Shown: positions 19,248 to 29,304, numbered from the stretch's first letter. The stretch is 58,541 nucleotides of DNA from Rhodopirellula baltica (GCA_002901265.1 PPHI01000060.1:1-58541); one strand, 5' to 3'. Notes: generated by a model not told the origin, from the letters alone. A program made the numbers and translations.

Positions 19248-20768
19248 CTAACGCAAGAACATGTGATAAACAGGATTGGCCGTTTCGTCGGTGTACCGAT
19301 AACCGAGTGTCTCGACAAACTCTTGAAAGCCTGACAAGTCCTCGTCCGGAATCTGAATGCCAATCAATATACGCCCATAGTCGGCGCCGTGATTGCGGTA
19401 GTGAAACAGGCTGATGTTCCAGTTCGGGTGCATGGACGAAAGGAATCGCATCAGCGCACCTGGCCGTTCGGGAAACTCGAATCGATACAGCCGTTCGCTT
19501 CCACAGACGCTGCTCCGACCGCCGACCATGTACCGCAAGTGTTCCTTGGCAAGATCATCTTCGACCAGACTGATTGCCGAGAACCGCTGTTCTGTCAACG
19601 AATCACAGATCGCGGTCACTTCGCTGCGGTTTTTAATCGATAGCCCGACCAACACATGCGCTTCGTCGCCATCGGTAATTCGATAGCTGAATTCAGTAAC
19701 GTCGCGTTGGCTGACCGTTTCGCACAACCGTTTAAAGCTGCCGCGAACTTCGGGAATCGTCACTGCGAACAATGCTTCGCGTTCTTCCCCCGCCTCAGCT
19801 CGATCGGCGACAAATCGCAGCCGATCAAAATTCATGTTCGCGCCGCAAGTGATGGCGACCAGTGTTTGCCCCGTCAATTGATGCTCGGCAACGTATTGTT
19901 TCAGCCCAGCAATTCCCATCGCGCCAGCCGGCTCCAAAATGCTGCGTGTGTCTTCGAAGGCGTCTTTGATCGCCGCGCACACCGCGTCGGTATCAACGGT
20001 GACAAAGTCATCGACCAATTCGCTTGTCAATCGAAACGTTTCGTCACCGACAACCTTCACGGCCGTCCCGTCCGAAAACAACCCCACGTCGTTCAGCGCA
20101 ACCTTGTGTCCCGCGCGGACCGACTGAACCATCGCATCAGAATCCTTCATTTGGACACCGATCACTTTGATTCCCGGGCGAACCGCTTTGATGTATGCCG
20201 CGACTCCCGAGATCAACCCGCCGCCACCGATTGCGACAAATACCGCATGAACCGAATGCTGATGCTGACGCAGGATCTCCATCCCAATGGTGCCTTGGCC
20301 GGCGATCACATCAGGATCATCAAAGGGATGCACGAACAAATATCCGTGCTGCTTCTCTAGTTCAACCGCATGGGCAAACGCTTCGGTATAGCTTTCGCCG
20401 TGCAAAACGACTTTGCCCCCGAGTGCTCGCACCGCATCCGATTTCAGTTTCGGTGTCGTGACTGGCATCACAATGTGCGCATCACAACCAAGACGCTGTG
20501 CGCTCATTGCGACGCCTTGTGCGTGATTGCCAGCCGACGAACAGATCACCCCTCGGGCAAGTTCTTCGGCCGACAGGTGTGCCATCTTGTTGTAAGCACC
20601 ACGCAGCTTGAAGCTATGGACGGGCTGCGTGTCTTCGCGTTTCAACCAAATGTCATTGTCCAGCCGTGCCGAAAGCTTGCTGGCTCGGTCCAAGGGTGAC
20701 TCGATCGCGATATCGTAAACACGCGAATTAAGAATTCGTTGCAGGTATTCAAGTCGTCGTTGATCCAT
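19248..20768 (-). CDS. ilvA: Threonine ammonia-lyase, biosynthetic
   Basis: 506 aa, the full length of the allosteric form. The PLP lysine is in VHSFKLRGAYNKM, the phosphate-binding loop is GGGGLISG and the product-pathway motif is SAGNHAQGVA. Two ACT-like regulatory domains occupy the last ~170 residues (for example ERPGALMRFLSSM and NISLFHYRNHGADYG), so feedback by isoleucine is expected. It makes 2-oxobutanoate, the first committed step to isoleucine. It stands alone. Confidence 0.95.
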   Translation of the reverse strand: MDQRRLEYLQRILNSRVYDIAIESPLDRASKLSARLDNDIWLKREDTQPVHSFKLRGAYNKMAHLSAEELARGVICSSAGNHAQGVAMSAQRLGCDAHIVMPVTTPKLKSDAVRALGGKVVLHGESYTEAFAHAVELEKQHGYLFVHPFDDPDVIAGQGTIGMEILRQHQHSVHAVFVAIGGGGLISGVAAYIKAVRPGIKVIGVQMKDSDAMVQSVRAGHKVALNDVGLFSDGTAVKVVGDETFRLTSELVDDFVTVDTDAVCAAIKDAFEDTRSILEPAGAMGIAGLKQYVAEHQLTGQTLVAITCGANMNFDRLRFVADRAEAGEEREALFAVTIPEVRGSFKRLCETVSQRDVTEFSYRITDGDEAHVLVGLSIKNRSEVTAICDSLTEQRFSAISLVEDDLAKEHLRYMVGGRSSVCGSERLYRFEFPERPGALMRFLSSMHPNWNISLFHYRNHGADYGRILIGIQIPDEDLSGFQEFVETLGYRYTDETANPVYHMFLR

Positions 20769-21065
20769 CGTTCACCTTCGTTGACAAGTCCTTACCTTGG
20801 CCACTTGCTCTGAAACTGACATTCGCAAGCTTGCAGTGTTCAACCACCATTGAACAATTAGAGCGCTGGTCTGCCGGATCGAATCCCCCTCGGGAGATCA
20901 AGTGCGATTGCCCTCCGCCAGCCGCCCAAGCCTTTTGGATGCCTGAGCGCGTCGACTATACTCCGAGTCGCTCGGTTCGGCCAAGCGTGATGGGCTTGCC
21001 TTTCGCGTTGGTAGCTCACCTATCGAATGTCGCGACATTCGTTTCGCCCCTTTGCACTGATAGAA

Positions 21066-22832
21066 ATGAAATACACTCTCACCGCAGCGTCGTTGATTCG
21101 GCTATCGATCCTTCTAGTCGGCTTGCTGACATCGTCCGCCACCGTAGAAACCCTTAATGCTGCTGAGCCCGCCACTGACAAAGCTTCTCAGGCGGCCGCC
21201 GCAATGTCTCCACCAGGCAAACCGGGCAGCCAAACGCCGCAGCAATTCAGCCGTGATCAAACGGTCGCACAAAAGCTGGATTACTTGCTGTACCTGCCAA
21301 AAAACTACGAAGCGAACTCCGGCGAACGCTACCCACTCGTTCTGTTTTTGCACGGCGCGGGTGAACGAGGCAACAACCTTGACTTGGTCAAAAAACACGG
21401 CCCTCCGAAACTGGTCGAAGCCGGCCAACAGTTCCCGTTTGTTTTGGTGTCGCCGCAATGTCCCACAGACCAAACATGGGACCAGCCCACGCTGTCGGGA
21501 TTGCTTGACGAGATCATTGCAACGCACTCGATCGATGTTGATCGCGTCTATTTGACAGGCCTCAGCATGGGTGGGTACGGAACGTGGGATTTGGGACTTG
21601 CCCAGCCTGAACGGTTTGCCGCAATCGCGCCGATTTGCGGTGGCGGCGAACTGCTGCAAGTCTTGCTGGTGCCTTCTGCAAAACGTGAGGTGCTGCAGCA
21701 ATTGCCGGTTCGCGTTTTTCACGGCGGAAAAGACCCCGTGGTTCCCGTCGGTGAGTCCGAACGCATGGTCGAAGGCTTGAAGCGACTCGGAGCGAAAGAC
21801 GTTGAGTTGACCGTCTACCCAGAAGCGTCGCACGATTCATGGACGCAGACTTACGATAACCCGGCATTCTTCGATTGGATGCTGAAACAAAACCGCTCCG
21901 GATCGAATGAACCATCGCTCTCGGGCAACCCGGTTTTCAAAGGCTGGTATGCTGACCCGGAAGGTATCGTCTTTGACGACACCTATTGGATTTTCCCAAC
22001 CTACTCGGCCCCTTATAACGAACAGACGTTCTTCGATTGCTTTTCGTCAAAGGACTTGGTGACTTGGACCAAGCATGAACACATCCTTGACAACAAGGAA
22101 GTCAAATGGGCGTGGCGTGCGATGTGGGCCCCCTCGATCATTCGCAAAGACGGCAAGTACTTTTTCTTTTTCGGCGCGAACGACATTCAAAACAATGACG
22201 CCGTTGGCGGGATCGGTGTCGCTGTCGCCGACCAACCGTCTGGCCCGTACAAAGATTACCTTGGCAAGCCGCTGGTAGATAAGTTCCACAACGGAGCGCA
22301 GCCAATCGACCAGTTCGTATTCAAAGACGCTGATGGGACGCACTACCTGATCTATGGAGGCTGGCGTCACTGCAACATCGCGAGACTAAAAGACGACTTC
22401 ACCGGTTTCGTACCATTCGAAGACGGATCCATTTTCAAAGAGATCACACCGGAAGGCTATGTCGAAGGACCGTTCATGTTTATCCGCGACGGCAAGTATT
22501 ATTTCATGTGGTCCGAAGGCGGCTGGACGGGGCCCAACTACAGCGTCGCATACGGTGTCGCGGATTCACCGTTTGGCCCATTCAAACGGATCGCAAAAGT
22601 ACTGAAGCAGGATCCTGAAATCGGTACCGGAGCAGGCCACCATTCGGTGATTCAAGTCCCCGGAACCGAAAAATATTACGCGGTCTACCACCGTCGTCCG
22701 ATTGGTGAGACGGATGGCAATTCACGAGTTGTTTGCATCGACCCGATGGAATTTGACGAAAACGGCTTGATCAAGCCGATCAAAATCACGAACGAGGGCG
22801 TGGCAGCTCAAACGATTGATGCCAAAGAGTGA
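21066..22832 (+). CDS. Secreted esterase (prolyl-oligopeptidase-like) fused to a GH43-type glycosidase
   Basis: The frame opens at 21027, but the ATG at 21066 puts a signal peptide (LIRLSILLVGLLTSS) at the N-terminus, giving 588 aa. Residues about 70-275 are an alpha/beta hydrolase of the poly-3-hydroxybutyrate depolymerase/feruloyl-esterase type. It has a LFLHGAGERG oxyanion region, nucleophile GLSMGGYGTW and a late ASHDSW histidine. Residues about 285-588 are a five-bladed GH43-like domain: GWYADPEG (catalytic Asp), WAPSIIRKDGKYF, and EGPFMFIRDGKYYFMWSEGG (catalytic Glu). The pairing suggests removal of ester side chains and hydrolysis of an arabinoxylan-type polymer by one secreted enzyme. 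Both domains look intact. Confidence 0.9.
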   Translation: MKYTLTAASLIRLSILLVGLLTSSATVETLNAAEPATDKASQAAAAMSPPGKPGSQTPQQFSRDQTVAQKLDYLLYLPKNYEANSGERYPLVLFLHGAGERGNNLDLVKKHGPPKLVEAGQQFPFVLVSPQCPTDQTWDQPTLSGLLDEIIATHSIDVDRVYLTGLSMGGYGTWDLGLAQPERFAAIAPICGGGELLQVLLVPSAKREVLQQLPVRVFHGGKDPVVPVGESERMVEGLKRLGAKDVELTVYPEASHDSWTQTYDNPAFFDWMLKQNRSGSNEPSLSGNPVFKGWYADPEGIVFDDTYWIFPTYSAPYNEQTFFDCFSSKDLVTWTKHEHILDNKEVKWAWRAMWAPSIIRKDGKYFFFFGANDIQNNDAVGGIGVAVADQPSGPYKDYLGKPLVDKFHNGAQPIDQFVFKDADGTHYLIYGGWRHCNIARLKDDFTGFVPFEDGSIFKEITPEGYVEGPFMFIRDGKYYFMWSEGGWTGPNYSVAYGVADSPFGPFKRIAKVLKQDPEIGTGAGHHSVIQVPGTEKYYAVYHRRPIGETDGNSRVVCIDPMEFDENGLIKPIKITNEGVAAQTIDAKE

Positions 22833-22838
22833 CGATCG

Positions 22839-23048
22839 ATGAAGCAAGCGATTCTCTCGTATCATCAGGATGAGGACGAACACTGGGTGGCGGAGCTGGC
22901 GTGTGGGCACAACCAACATGTTCGGCACCAGCCCCCCTGGATGAATCGTGAATGGGTGACGACTGCCGAAGGCCGCGAATCGATGCGCGGCTTTCGGCTC
23001 GATTGCAAAAAATGCGATGAGCACGCTCCGGCGGACCGCAGTCTCTAG
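22839..23048 (+). CDS. DUF3565 protein
   Basis: 69 aa. The segment HWVAELACGHNQHVRHQPPW followed by MNREWV and a C-terminal CKKCDE matches the short DUF3565 family. The paired cysteine/histidine residues suggest metal binding, but the function is unknown. It follows the esterase gene by 6 nt and could share its message. Confidence 0.8.
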   Translation: MKQAILSYHQDEDEHWVAELACGHNQHVRHQPPWMNREWVTTAEGRESMRGFRLDCKKCDEHAPADRSL

Positions 23049-23106
23049 CAGTCACGTCGTGCTAGGATACGAAATCTGAACCGCTGTTCTCCGTTCATGC
23101 AGCGTG

Positions 23107-23715
23107 TTAGCGGTGCAGATCTTGAACGTTCTCTGACAGAACGGTGGCCGGGACGACGAACGAGATTCCCTGTGCACCGCTGGTATCGACGTTTACGGTT
23201 TCAACAACCGGGCGTGTCACTTGCTCAGTCGACTGCCACTCGACAATAAAACTTGCACCGCTGCCGCCTGCTCGGTCGTTCTTTTCGATCACGAACTCGG
23301 TCGCTGCCAAGGGAGCAAGGCGGAGTGGTTTGTCGAGTAGTGCGCGGAGCTCTTTTCCGCCGGTGTCATAGTACCGGACGCTGCTGACAATGATCTCGTT
23401 CTTGAGATCGGTGTTGCGGACGTACAGCGTGACGGTCAGCAAATAGGGCTCGCCTTTCTGGTGATAGATATGTGAGTACGCGGGAACGTAGACGCGTTGG
23501 CCAGCGACAGGATCGATGGGAAGCGATTCCAGTTCCGATCGAGCAGGGTCACGAATTCCTGGTGATTGGAAAGGGACTGACTGTTCGAATGACCGGAATC
23601 GTAGTTCGATGAACACCACCAAAAGGACGGCGGGTATGACGAGTGTCAGGAAGACCAGCAGTTTCAACCGTCGGTAAAGTCCGTCTGGATTCCAATCAGC
23701 TTTTCTGTCGCCCAT
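23107..23715 (-). CDS. DUF3124-like membrane-anchored protein
   Basis: 202 aa. One N-terminal transmembrane helix (LLVFLTLVIPAVLLVVFIEL) precedes an extracytoplasmic beta-rich domain with VYVPAYSHIYHQKGEP, VTLYVRNTDLKNEI and ATEFVIEKNDRAGGSG, the pattern of DUF3124. The function is unknown. It converges with the DUF3565 gene; downstream of it 58 nt are non-coding. Confidence 0.75.
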   Translation of the reverse strand: MGDRKADWNPDGLYRRLKLLVFLTLVIPAVLLVVFIELRFRSFEQSVPFQSPGIRDPARSELESLPIDPVAGQRVYVPAYSHIYHQKGEPYLLTVTLYVRNTDLKNEIIVSSVRYYDTGGKELRALLDKPLRLAPLAATEFVIEKNDRAGGSGASFIVEWQSTEQVTRPVVETVNVDTSGAQGISFVVPATVLSENVQDLHR

Positions 23716-23823
23716 TTGAAAGCATCTCCGTCTCTGTCATGAAATCAAAGTCCCATCCCACTGCCGCTTCATAGATAGCAGTCCACCAAGTTTGAACCAA
23801 GACTCGATAGCGAATTCCCGGCA

Positions 23824-23956
23824 GGGACAGAGCACGCCGGCAGGGACAGAGCACGCCGGCAGGGACAGAGCACGCCGGCAGGGACAGAGCTCGCCGGCAG
23901 GGACAGAGACCGACGACGGGGACAGAGACCGACGACGGGGACAGAGACCGACGACG
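23824..23956 (+). repeat. Seven tandem 19-bp units with GGGACAGAG core
   Basis: GGGACAGAG starts at 23824, 23843, 23862, 23881, 23900, 23919 and 23938, an exact 19-bp period. The 10-nt remainder is CACGCCGGCA-like in the first five units and ACCGACGACG-like in the last two. The core is shared with the arrays around the RAYT, 6.5 kb away. Confidence 0.92.
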
Positions 23957-24166
23957 GGCGGGGAGTTGGGCAAGTCGTTTGTTTTTATCCGCCCGCCTCG
24001 TCTTTGGTCTATCAGTTTTGTTGGCGCGCGCACTGTTTTGCCTCCGCTCCCGGTGGCGATTTGACGACTAAACCACTGAGTTTGTTGCTCTGCGGACAGA
24101 GATTCTTGTTGCGTCGCCCTCGTCGGTGTTGTCAAATACCGCTGGCAAGCTGTGATGGATTTTGCA

Positions 24167-24251
24167 GGACTCGTCGCCTCGTCCACTGTGCTGGAGAGGG
24201 ACTCGTCGCCTCGTCCACTGTGCTGGAGAGGGACTCGTCGCCTCGTCCACT
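24167..24251. repeat. 32-bp tandem repeat, about 2.7 copies
   Basis: GGACTCGTCGCCTCGTCCAC recurs at 24167, 24199 and 24231 with an exact 32-bp period. The third copy is truncated. It lies about 100 nt upstream of the cytochrome gene start, so it could affect expression, but no promoter is evident in it. Confidence 0.9.
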
Positions 24252-24348
24252 ACGGTGAGCTAGTGGTCTCCTGATGCAGGTTTGCTTCCCGCCTTTTTGT
24301 CGCCTTCGATTGGCGTCGTCCCGCCTGTTCCTATTGTTCGATTCATTC

Positions 24349-26292
24349 ATGCACTTTGCATTCAAAGTCGCTGCCGCAATTGCTGTCCTCTTCTCGAGCG
24401 TGGTTTGCGGCAATGTCGTTTGTGCTGAAACGACGCTCTCGTTAGCTGACTTGGATCGCGATGGGGTCATCGCAATCCTGGAAGAGAAGTGCGGTGATTG
24501 TCACTTTGATGGCGAATCGTTCTCTGTCGACACTCTGCTGCCCGCCACATCGCTGACTGATGAATACGAGTTGTGGATGAATGTCCGCGCACGTTTGTCG
24601 GACCATTCGATGCCGCCTGCCGACGAAGTCGAGTTCGATCCCGAATCACGCTCCTGCCTGACCGACTGGATTCGCGACGCGACTCATGATGCGATCGTTG
24701 CTCAAGGCGAAAAAGCTGGACCGGCAAATTTCCGGCGACTCAACCGACACGAATACTCAAACACCATCCGCGATCTGCTTGAAATCCACGTCAACGCAGG
24801 AACCGCGTTGCCCCAAGACATCGCCGGTGGCGAGGGATTTAACAACGCCGCCGAAACTCTGATCATCTCGCCCATTCACGCAGAGAAGTTTCTACAAGCA
24901 GCAACCGAATCGCTCGAATACGCCGCCCGCGATGCTCGTGCACGCAAACGGCTGTTCCAAGTCACGCCCAGCGAATCCGTCAGCGAAGACGAAGCGGCGA
25001 GACAAAACCTACTTCGCCTTGCCAACCAAGCGTTCCGCCGACCAGTCGATGCAAACGAAATCGACGGTTACGTCACGATCTTTCGTGACGCTCGCGACGA
25101 AGGCTTGAAATTCGATGACGCATGCTTCTATGCGATGCGTGGCATCCTCGTCTCGGCGGACTTTTTGTTCCTGATCGAATCTCTCCCCAACGCGGATGTC
25201 GACGGCACAAATGATGTCGCGCTGCCAGACCATGAACTCGCGACACGATTGAGCTACTTTTTGTGGGCGACGATGCCTGACGAAGAACTTCGCAACGCGG
25301 CCGATGCTGGCAAGCTGCAGGATCCCGAGGAGCTTCGCCGTCAAACGCTTCGCATGCTGACCGACAAAGGCACTCACCTGGAAGATTCGCTCAGCCAATT
25401 CGTTGGACAATGGCTCGGCACCGAAGACTGGGGTCGTAAGAAACGCCCCGACCTGGCGGTCAATCCGTGGATCGAAGACCACCACGTCTCACCAATGCGT
25501 GACCAACCCGTACGCATCTTTGAAGAAATGTTGAGACAGAACGAAAGCCTGCTCGAACTGATCGATTCCGACTGGACGTTCCTGAATCAACAGCTCGCCG
25601 AAGCTTATCAGTTCGATCGGTCGACATTGCCGCAAAAGATCAACCGAAACTTCCACCATCACTTGATGCGTGTGCCGTTAACGGATGAGTTTCGTTATCG
25701 CAGCGGAATCTTGGGCTGCGGCGCCGTCATGGGTCTGACGTCTTATCCGCGTCGCACCAGTCCCGTCCTGCGTGGTACTTGGTTGCTAGAAACGTTCCTG
25801 GGCGTCGAACTGCCTCCGCCGCCACCGGAAGTTCCTTCCCTCGAAGATTCTGGCGATCCAAACCGCGAAATGACGGTCCGCGAACAACTTGAAATCCACC
25901 GTGCAAACGCTGCTTGTGCGAGTTGCCACAACCGGATCGATCCGATCGGTTTTGCACTCGAAAACTTTGACGTCATCGGCCGTTGGCGTGATCAAGATGC
26001 CGGCCAAGACATTGATGCCGTCGCGACATTGCCAGACGGGGCATCGATCGACGGGCTGCCGGGATTAAAACGCTACTTGTTGGACAACAAAGAACAGTTC
26101 GTCCGCCATCTAACCACCAAAATGCTTGGCTACGCACTTGCACGTGAATTGCGTCCGTCTGATTTAAGCACCGTCGAATCGATCACCGAACGCGTGATCG
26201 AAAGCGACTTCAAATCACAAGAATTGATTCTGGGAATCGTGACCAGCAAGCCGTTCCTCTACAAACGTCTCACCGAAACCGCACCGGAGTAA
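24349..26292 (+). CDS. Planctomycete cytochrome-type protein (DUF1587/1592/1588/1585 family)
   Basis: The frame opens at 24274, but the ATG at 24349 gives a normal signal peptide (AAAIAVLFSSVVCGNVVCAE) and 647 aa. A heme-binding CGDCH lies near the N-terminus and a second CASCH lies in the DUF1588-like region (CASCHNRIDPIGFALENFD). DUF1592-type text includes LATRLSYFLWATMPDEEL, and the DUF1585-like C-terminus ends in SKPFLYKR. These large exported cytochromes are typical of planctomycetes and are always next to a DUF1552 gene, as here (4 nt gap). The role is unproven; redox chemistry on an extracytoplasmic substrate is inferred. Confidence 0.9.
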   Translation: MHFAFKVAAAIAVLFSSVVCGNVVCAETTLSLADLDRDGVIAILEEKCGDCHFDGESFSVDTLLPATSLTDEYELWMNVRARLSDHSMPPADEVEFDPESRSCLTDWIRDATHDAIVAQGEKAGPANFRRLNRHEYSNTIRDLLEIHVNAGTALPQDIAGGEGFNNAAETLIISPIHAEKFLQAATESLEYAARDARARKRLFQVTPSESVSEDEAARQNLLRLANQAFRRPVDANEIDGYVTIFRDARDEGLKFDDACFYAMRGILVSADFLFLIESLPNADVDGTNDVALPDHELATRLSYFLWATMPDEELRNAADAGKLQDPEELRRQTLRMLTDKGTHLEDSLSQFVGQWLGTEDWGRKKRPDLAVNPWIEDHHVSPMRDQPVRIFEEMLRQNESLLELIDSDWTFLNQQLAEAYQFDRSTLPQKINRNFHHHLMRVPLTDEFRYRSGILGCGAVMGLTSYPRRTSPVLRGTWLLETFLGVELPPPPPEVPSLEDSGDPNREMTVREQLEIHRANAACASCHNRIDPIGFALENFDVIGRWRDQDAGQDIDAVATLPDGASIDGLPGLKRYLLDNKEQFVRHLTTKMLGYALARELRPSDLSTVESITERVIESDFKSQELILGIVTSKPFLYKRLTETAPE

Positions 26293-26296
26293 GCCC

Positions 26297-27628
26297 ATGA
26301 AATCACTTAGCCGCCGAACAATGCTCCGTGGCACCGGTGTTGCCTTGGCTCTGCCGTTTCTCGAAGCGATGCGTCCGTCTGCACGAGCCATGGGTGCCGC
26401 AACGAACGAATGCCCGACCCGATTTGCCGCCTTGTTTTTTCCAAACGGCGTTCGCGAAGACCGCTGGACACCAACCGAAACCGGTTTCGACTGGACGCCA
26501 CCGTCACAGCTCGAACCGATCCGCGATGCCAAAAACGACGTCTCTGTGATCTCGGGACTCTGGCACCAAGCGGCCGATACCGGTGGCGGTCACTACGTCA
26601 AAGATGCCGGTTGGTTGACCGGAACCACGATCACGAAAACCACCGGCGTCGACTTGAACAGCAACGGCGTGTCGATGGATCAAATCGCCGCACAACGTTT
26701 AGGAAACCTCACCCCGTTGCCGTCACTCGAACTTGGCAACGAACAAGTCCGCTCGGGCGTTGACGGTGTCACCGGTTACACGCGCGTCTACGGTGCGCAC
26801 ATTGCCTGGCGACAGCCAACACAGCCACTGGCCAAAGAAATCAATCCGCGATTGGTGTTTGACCGGATGACGTTGATCGCGAGCGGGAAACAATCGGGGC
26901 GTTCGAATCGTCCGATTTTGGACATGGTTCGCGAAGACGCATCACGACTTCGCGGCCGACTTGGTCAACACGATCGTCAACGACTGGAACAGTACCTTGA
27001 TTCGGTCAAGTCACTTGAGGATCGCCTGGAAGCGATGGAAGGCAACTCGGGCCGTCGCTGGGGATCACGCGTCGATTTTTCGACTCGTCCCGCCCCTGCG
27101 GATAATCCGGAAGCCCACGCCGAACGCACACGTCTGATGCTGGACATGATCGCGTTGGCATTCGAAGCCGATATCACCCGCGTCGCGACCTATATGTTTG
27201 GCAACTCGGTCAGCGAAGTTAACTTTTCCTTTCTCGACGACGTCGAAGGTTCTCACCACGAACTCTCGCACCACGGCAACAAAACAGAAAAGCTCGATCA
27301 ATACGAACGTATCACGACGTGGCATGTCGCACAGTTCGCTTACCTGATCGAGAAACTCCGTTCGATCCCGGAAGGCGATTCGAACGTGTTGGCCAATTCG
27401 GCGATTCTGTTCGGTTCAGGCTTCCGCGATGGCAACGCTCACAACCCGCACGACTTGCCTGTCTTGCTGGCCGGCCAGGGTGGCGGTGCACTCCGATCGG
27501 GTCAGCACATCGCGTGCACCAAAGACAACCCGATGTCGAATTTGCTGCTGTCGATGTTGCACGTACTGGGAGTCAATGAATCGAGCTTCGCAGATTCGAC
27601 GGGTGTGATCGACTCGTTGTTTGTCTAG
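26297..27628 (+). CDS. DUF1552 protein with Tat-type signal
   Basis: 443 aa. The N-terminus [20 protein letters not shown] has a twin-arginine motif, so export in folded form is likely. The body matches DUF1552: [46 protein letters not shown] and HHELSHHG. It directly follows the cytochrome gene and is expected to act with it. The biochemical role is unknown. Confidence 0.9.
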   Translation: MKSLSRRTMLRGTGVALALPFLEAMRPSARAMGAATNECPTRFAALFFPNGVREDRWTPTETGFDWTPPSQLEPIRDAKNDVSVISGLWHQAADTGGGHYVKDAGWLTGTTITKTTGVDLNSNGVSMDQIAAQRLGNLTPLPSLELGNEQVRSGVDGVTGYTRVYGAHIAWRQPTQPLAKEINPRLVFDRMTLIASGKQSGRSNRPILDMVREDASRLRGRLGQHDRQRLEQYLDSVKSLEDRLEAMEGNSGRRWGSRVDFSTRPAPADNPEAHAERTRLMLDMIALAFEADITRVATYMFGNSVSEVNFSFLDDVEGSHHELSHHGNKTEKLDQYERITTWHVAQFAYLIEKLRSIPEGDSNVLANSAILFGSGFRDGNAHNPHDLPVLLAGQGGGALRSGQHIACTKDNPMSNLLLSMLHVLGVNESSFADSTGVIDSLFV

Positions 27629-27831
27629 AAATCTACGCCATCGCTGATCACCAGCCGATGGCATTCGATCCAGGTTGGCGGCTCGCATTTATCGGCCAAC
27701 TTACTGATCACCGAATCGGGAACCGGATCATGGCGAGCACGGTTCTGTTGCCGAATGGTTTGAAGCGGTGGCTCCAGGTAAACAACTTCGATTTCGAATC
27801 AGACACAACCGATCGGATCAGGTTCGCTCCC

Positions 27832-29304
27832 CTATGGCTGGAAACTGGCAATGCCACGACGGCGGCGAGCGTCCGAGACTGCCCCTGACGTGACGCCCCA
27901 CTTTCGCGCCAGTTCCTGATCACTGACAGTGCCCAAAAGTTTGATGACTTTCGGATCTTGCCAATCGATTTTGTGAGGGCGACGCTTTGCCGGTATCCCC
28001 AAACTGCATCGTTTCGCGGCGACAAATTGAACTGAAACGCCAAGCTTGATCGCCAAGTCACTGTCGGCGATCTTTCCAAGTTGTGCGATTGCTTTTTGTG
28101 TCCACTTGAAGGCAGCCGAGGTTCGAAACGGCTTGATCCCCGCGGCGTTTCGCTCGTTGCGGATGAAGGTTGCCGAAAAGCCAAATTCACGCGCCAATTC
28201 CGTATCGGGTTTCGTTCCCAGCTGTTCGCGGCACACATCTGGCAGCACCGCTTGAGTACGCTCACACGCGGGCACTTGCAACGCCTCCCGTTTTTGACGG
28301 ACCTCACGCGGACTGATCTTCCAACGTCTTCCAAGCACCGCATCAGGTTCCGCCCCAAGCTCTTCCACGCGTTTCTTTGTCCAACGAAAGTCATCGCGTG
28401 TTCCATACGGTTGGGTCCCAAGCTGCTTGCGACGATAGCCGACCATCTGCTTGGTGATGTTCAGCCGCGATGCGACTTTGCCATCCGACATCGTTCCCAG
28501 CAAGGCATCGTCTTTGGGTGACCACGTGTAGGCGGCCTTGCGTTCAACCTCCGCCAATTCGATTCCGTTGAGCGCGCGGTAAATTCGAATTTTTGCACGT
28601 GCGACGCCATAAGTTCGCGATAACTCGGCATCGGTGACGATTCCAATTTGATTGATCACGTCGAGCGGCAACTCGGGCTCCGGATCCATTTCGGATTTCC
28701 CGTAAGGCAGAATGCCCTGTTGTATTCGTTTGATTTTGACCGCCATGTGGGTCGTGTCATAGTCGCGTGCAAAGGTTCCGTCAGGAACGGTCCCCAGCCT
28801 GCGTAACATCGCCTTGGTCCATTCGATTTCGCCGCCACGACGAAACGGCGCGATACCAAGCTGATTGCGACGACGTGTCACTGCGGTCGGCAAGATTCCC
28901 CATTCGTCGGCGAGCTCAGTGTCAAACGTGCTGCCCAAACGGGCCTCTTGTTGCGACGTCCAAAGATGACTTTCCGAGCGTTCGACCACCGTCGCTGGCG
29001 GTTGTGGCGGCACGTAGGCTGGAATCCCACGATCAGCGCGAGCTTTGCGAATCCAATAAGGACTCACGCCGAACTGTTCGGCGAGCTTGTTGTCCGAATC
29101 GCATCCCAATTGCTTCAATTGCTGCTTCGTCCATTTCGGTTCGATGGCTCTTTCGACGACGATCCCAAGCTTCATCCGTCGTTTCCGAACGGCGGTTCGT
29201 GTCACGTTCCATTGCATTGCCGCTTCATGATCGGTCAGCGCGTTGAGCGATGCATCCATCGCTTTGGTCCACGTGACTTGTGTGTAAGTCCGATTGCGTG
29301 ACAT
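27832..29304 (-). CDS. Protein of about ten tandem helix-turn-helix-like units
   Basis: The frame opens at 29406, but MSRNRTYTQVTWTKAMD at 29304 is the more natural start, giving 490 aa. By eye the whole protein is a tandem array of about ten units of 43-50 residues. The recurring pattern is W(T/S)xxxxxxLG, then D.ELAxxFGVSxxxIxxxRxxxGI and an aromatic or proline. Examples are KPDTELAREFGFSATFIRN and VSDQELARKWGVTSGAVSD. Each unit resembles a Myb/homeodomain-like DNA-binding helix-turn-helix. There is no signal peptide or enzyme domain. I infer a cytoplasmic, possibly multi-contact DNA-binding protein; no family name is claimed. Confidence 0.75.
   Translation of the reverse strand: MSRNRTYTQVTWTKAMDASLNALTDHEAAMQWNVTRTAVRKRRMKLGIVVERAIEPKWTKQQLKQLGCDSDNKLAEQFGVSPYWIRKARADRGIPAYVPPQPPATVVERSESHLWTSQQEARLGSTFDTELADEWGILPTAVTRRRNQLGIAPFRRGGEIEWTKAMLRRLGTVPDGTFARDYDTTHMAVKIKRIQQGILPYGKSEMDPEPELPLDVINQIGIVTDAELSRTYGVARAKIRIYRALNGIELAEVERKAAYTWSPKDDALLGTMSDGKVASRLNITKQMVGYRRKQLGTQPYGTRDDFRWTKKRVEELGAEPDAVLGRRWKISPREVRQKREALQVPACERTQAVLPDVCREQLGTKPDTELAREFGFSATFIRNERNAAGIKPFRTSAAFKWTQKAIAQLGKIADSDLAIKLGVSVQFVAAKRCSLGIPAKRRPHKIDWQDPKVIKLLGTVSDQELARKWGVTSGAVSDARRRRGIASFQP

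Larger units (their letters stand above)
23716..24348. other. Repeat-rich intergenic region; no gene seen
   Basis: This is a divergent intergenic space of 633 nt. It holds seven 19-bp REP-like units (23824-23956) and about 2.7 copies of a 32-bp tandem repeat (24167-24251). The ORFs that cross it are repeat-encoded peptides rather than genes. Confidence 0.7.

Noticed and set aside
23824-24251. CRISPR array
   Set aside because: Units are 19 or 32 bp with no unique spacers of typical length, and no cas genes are nearby.
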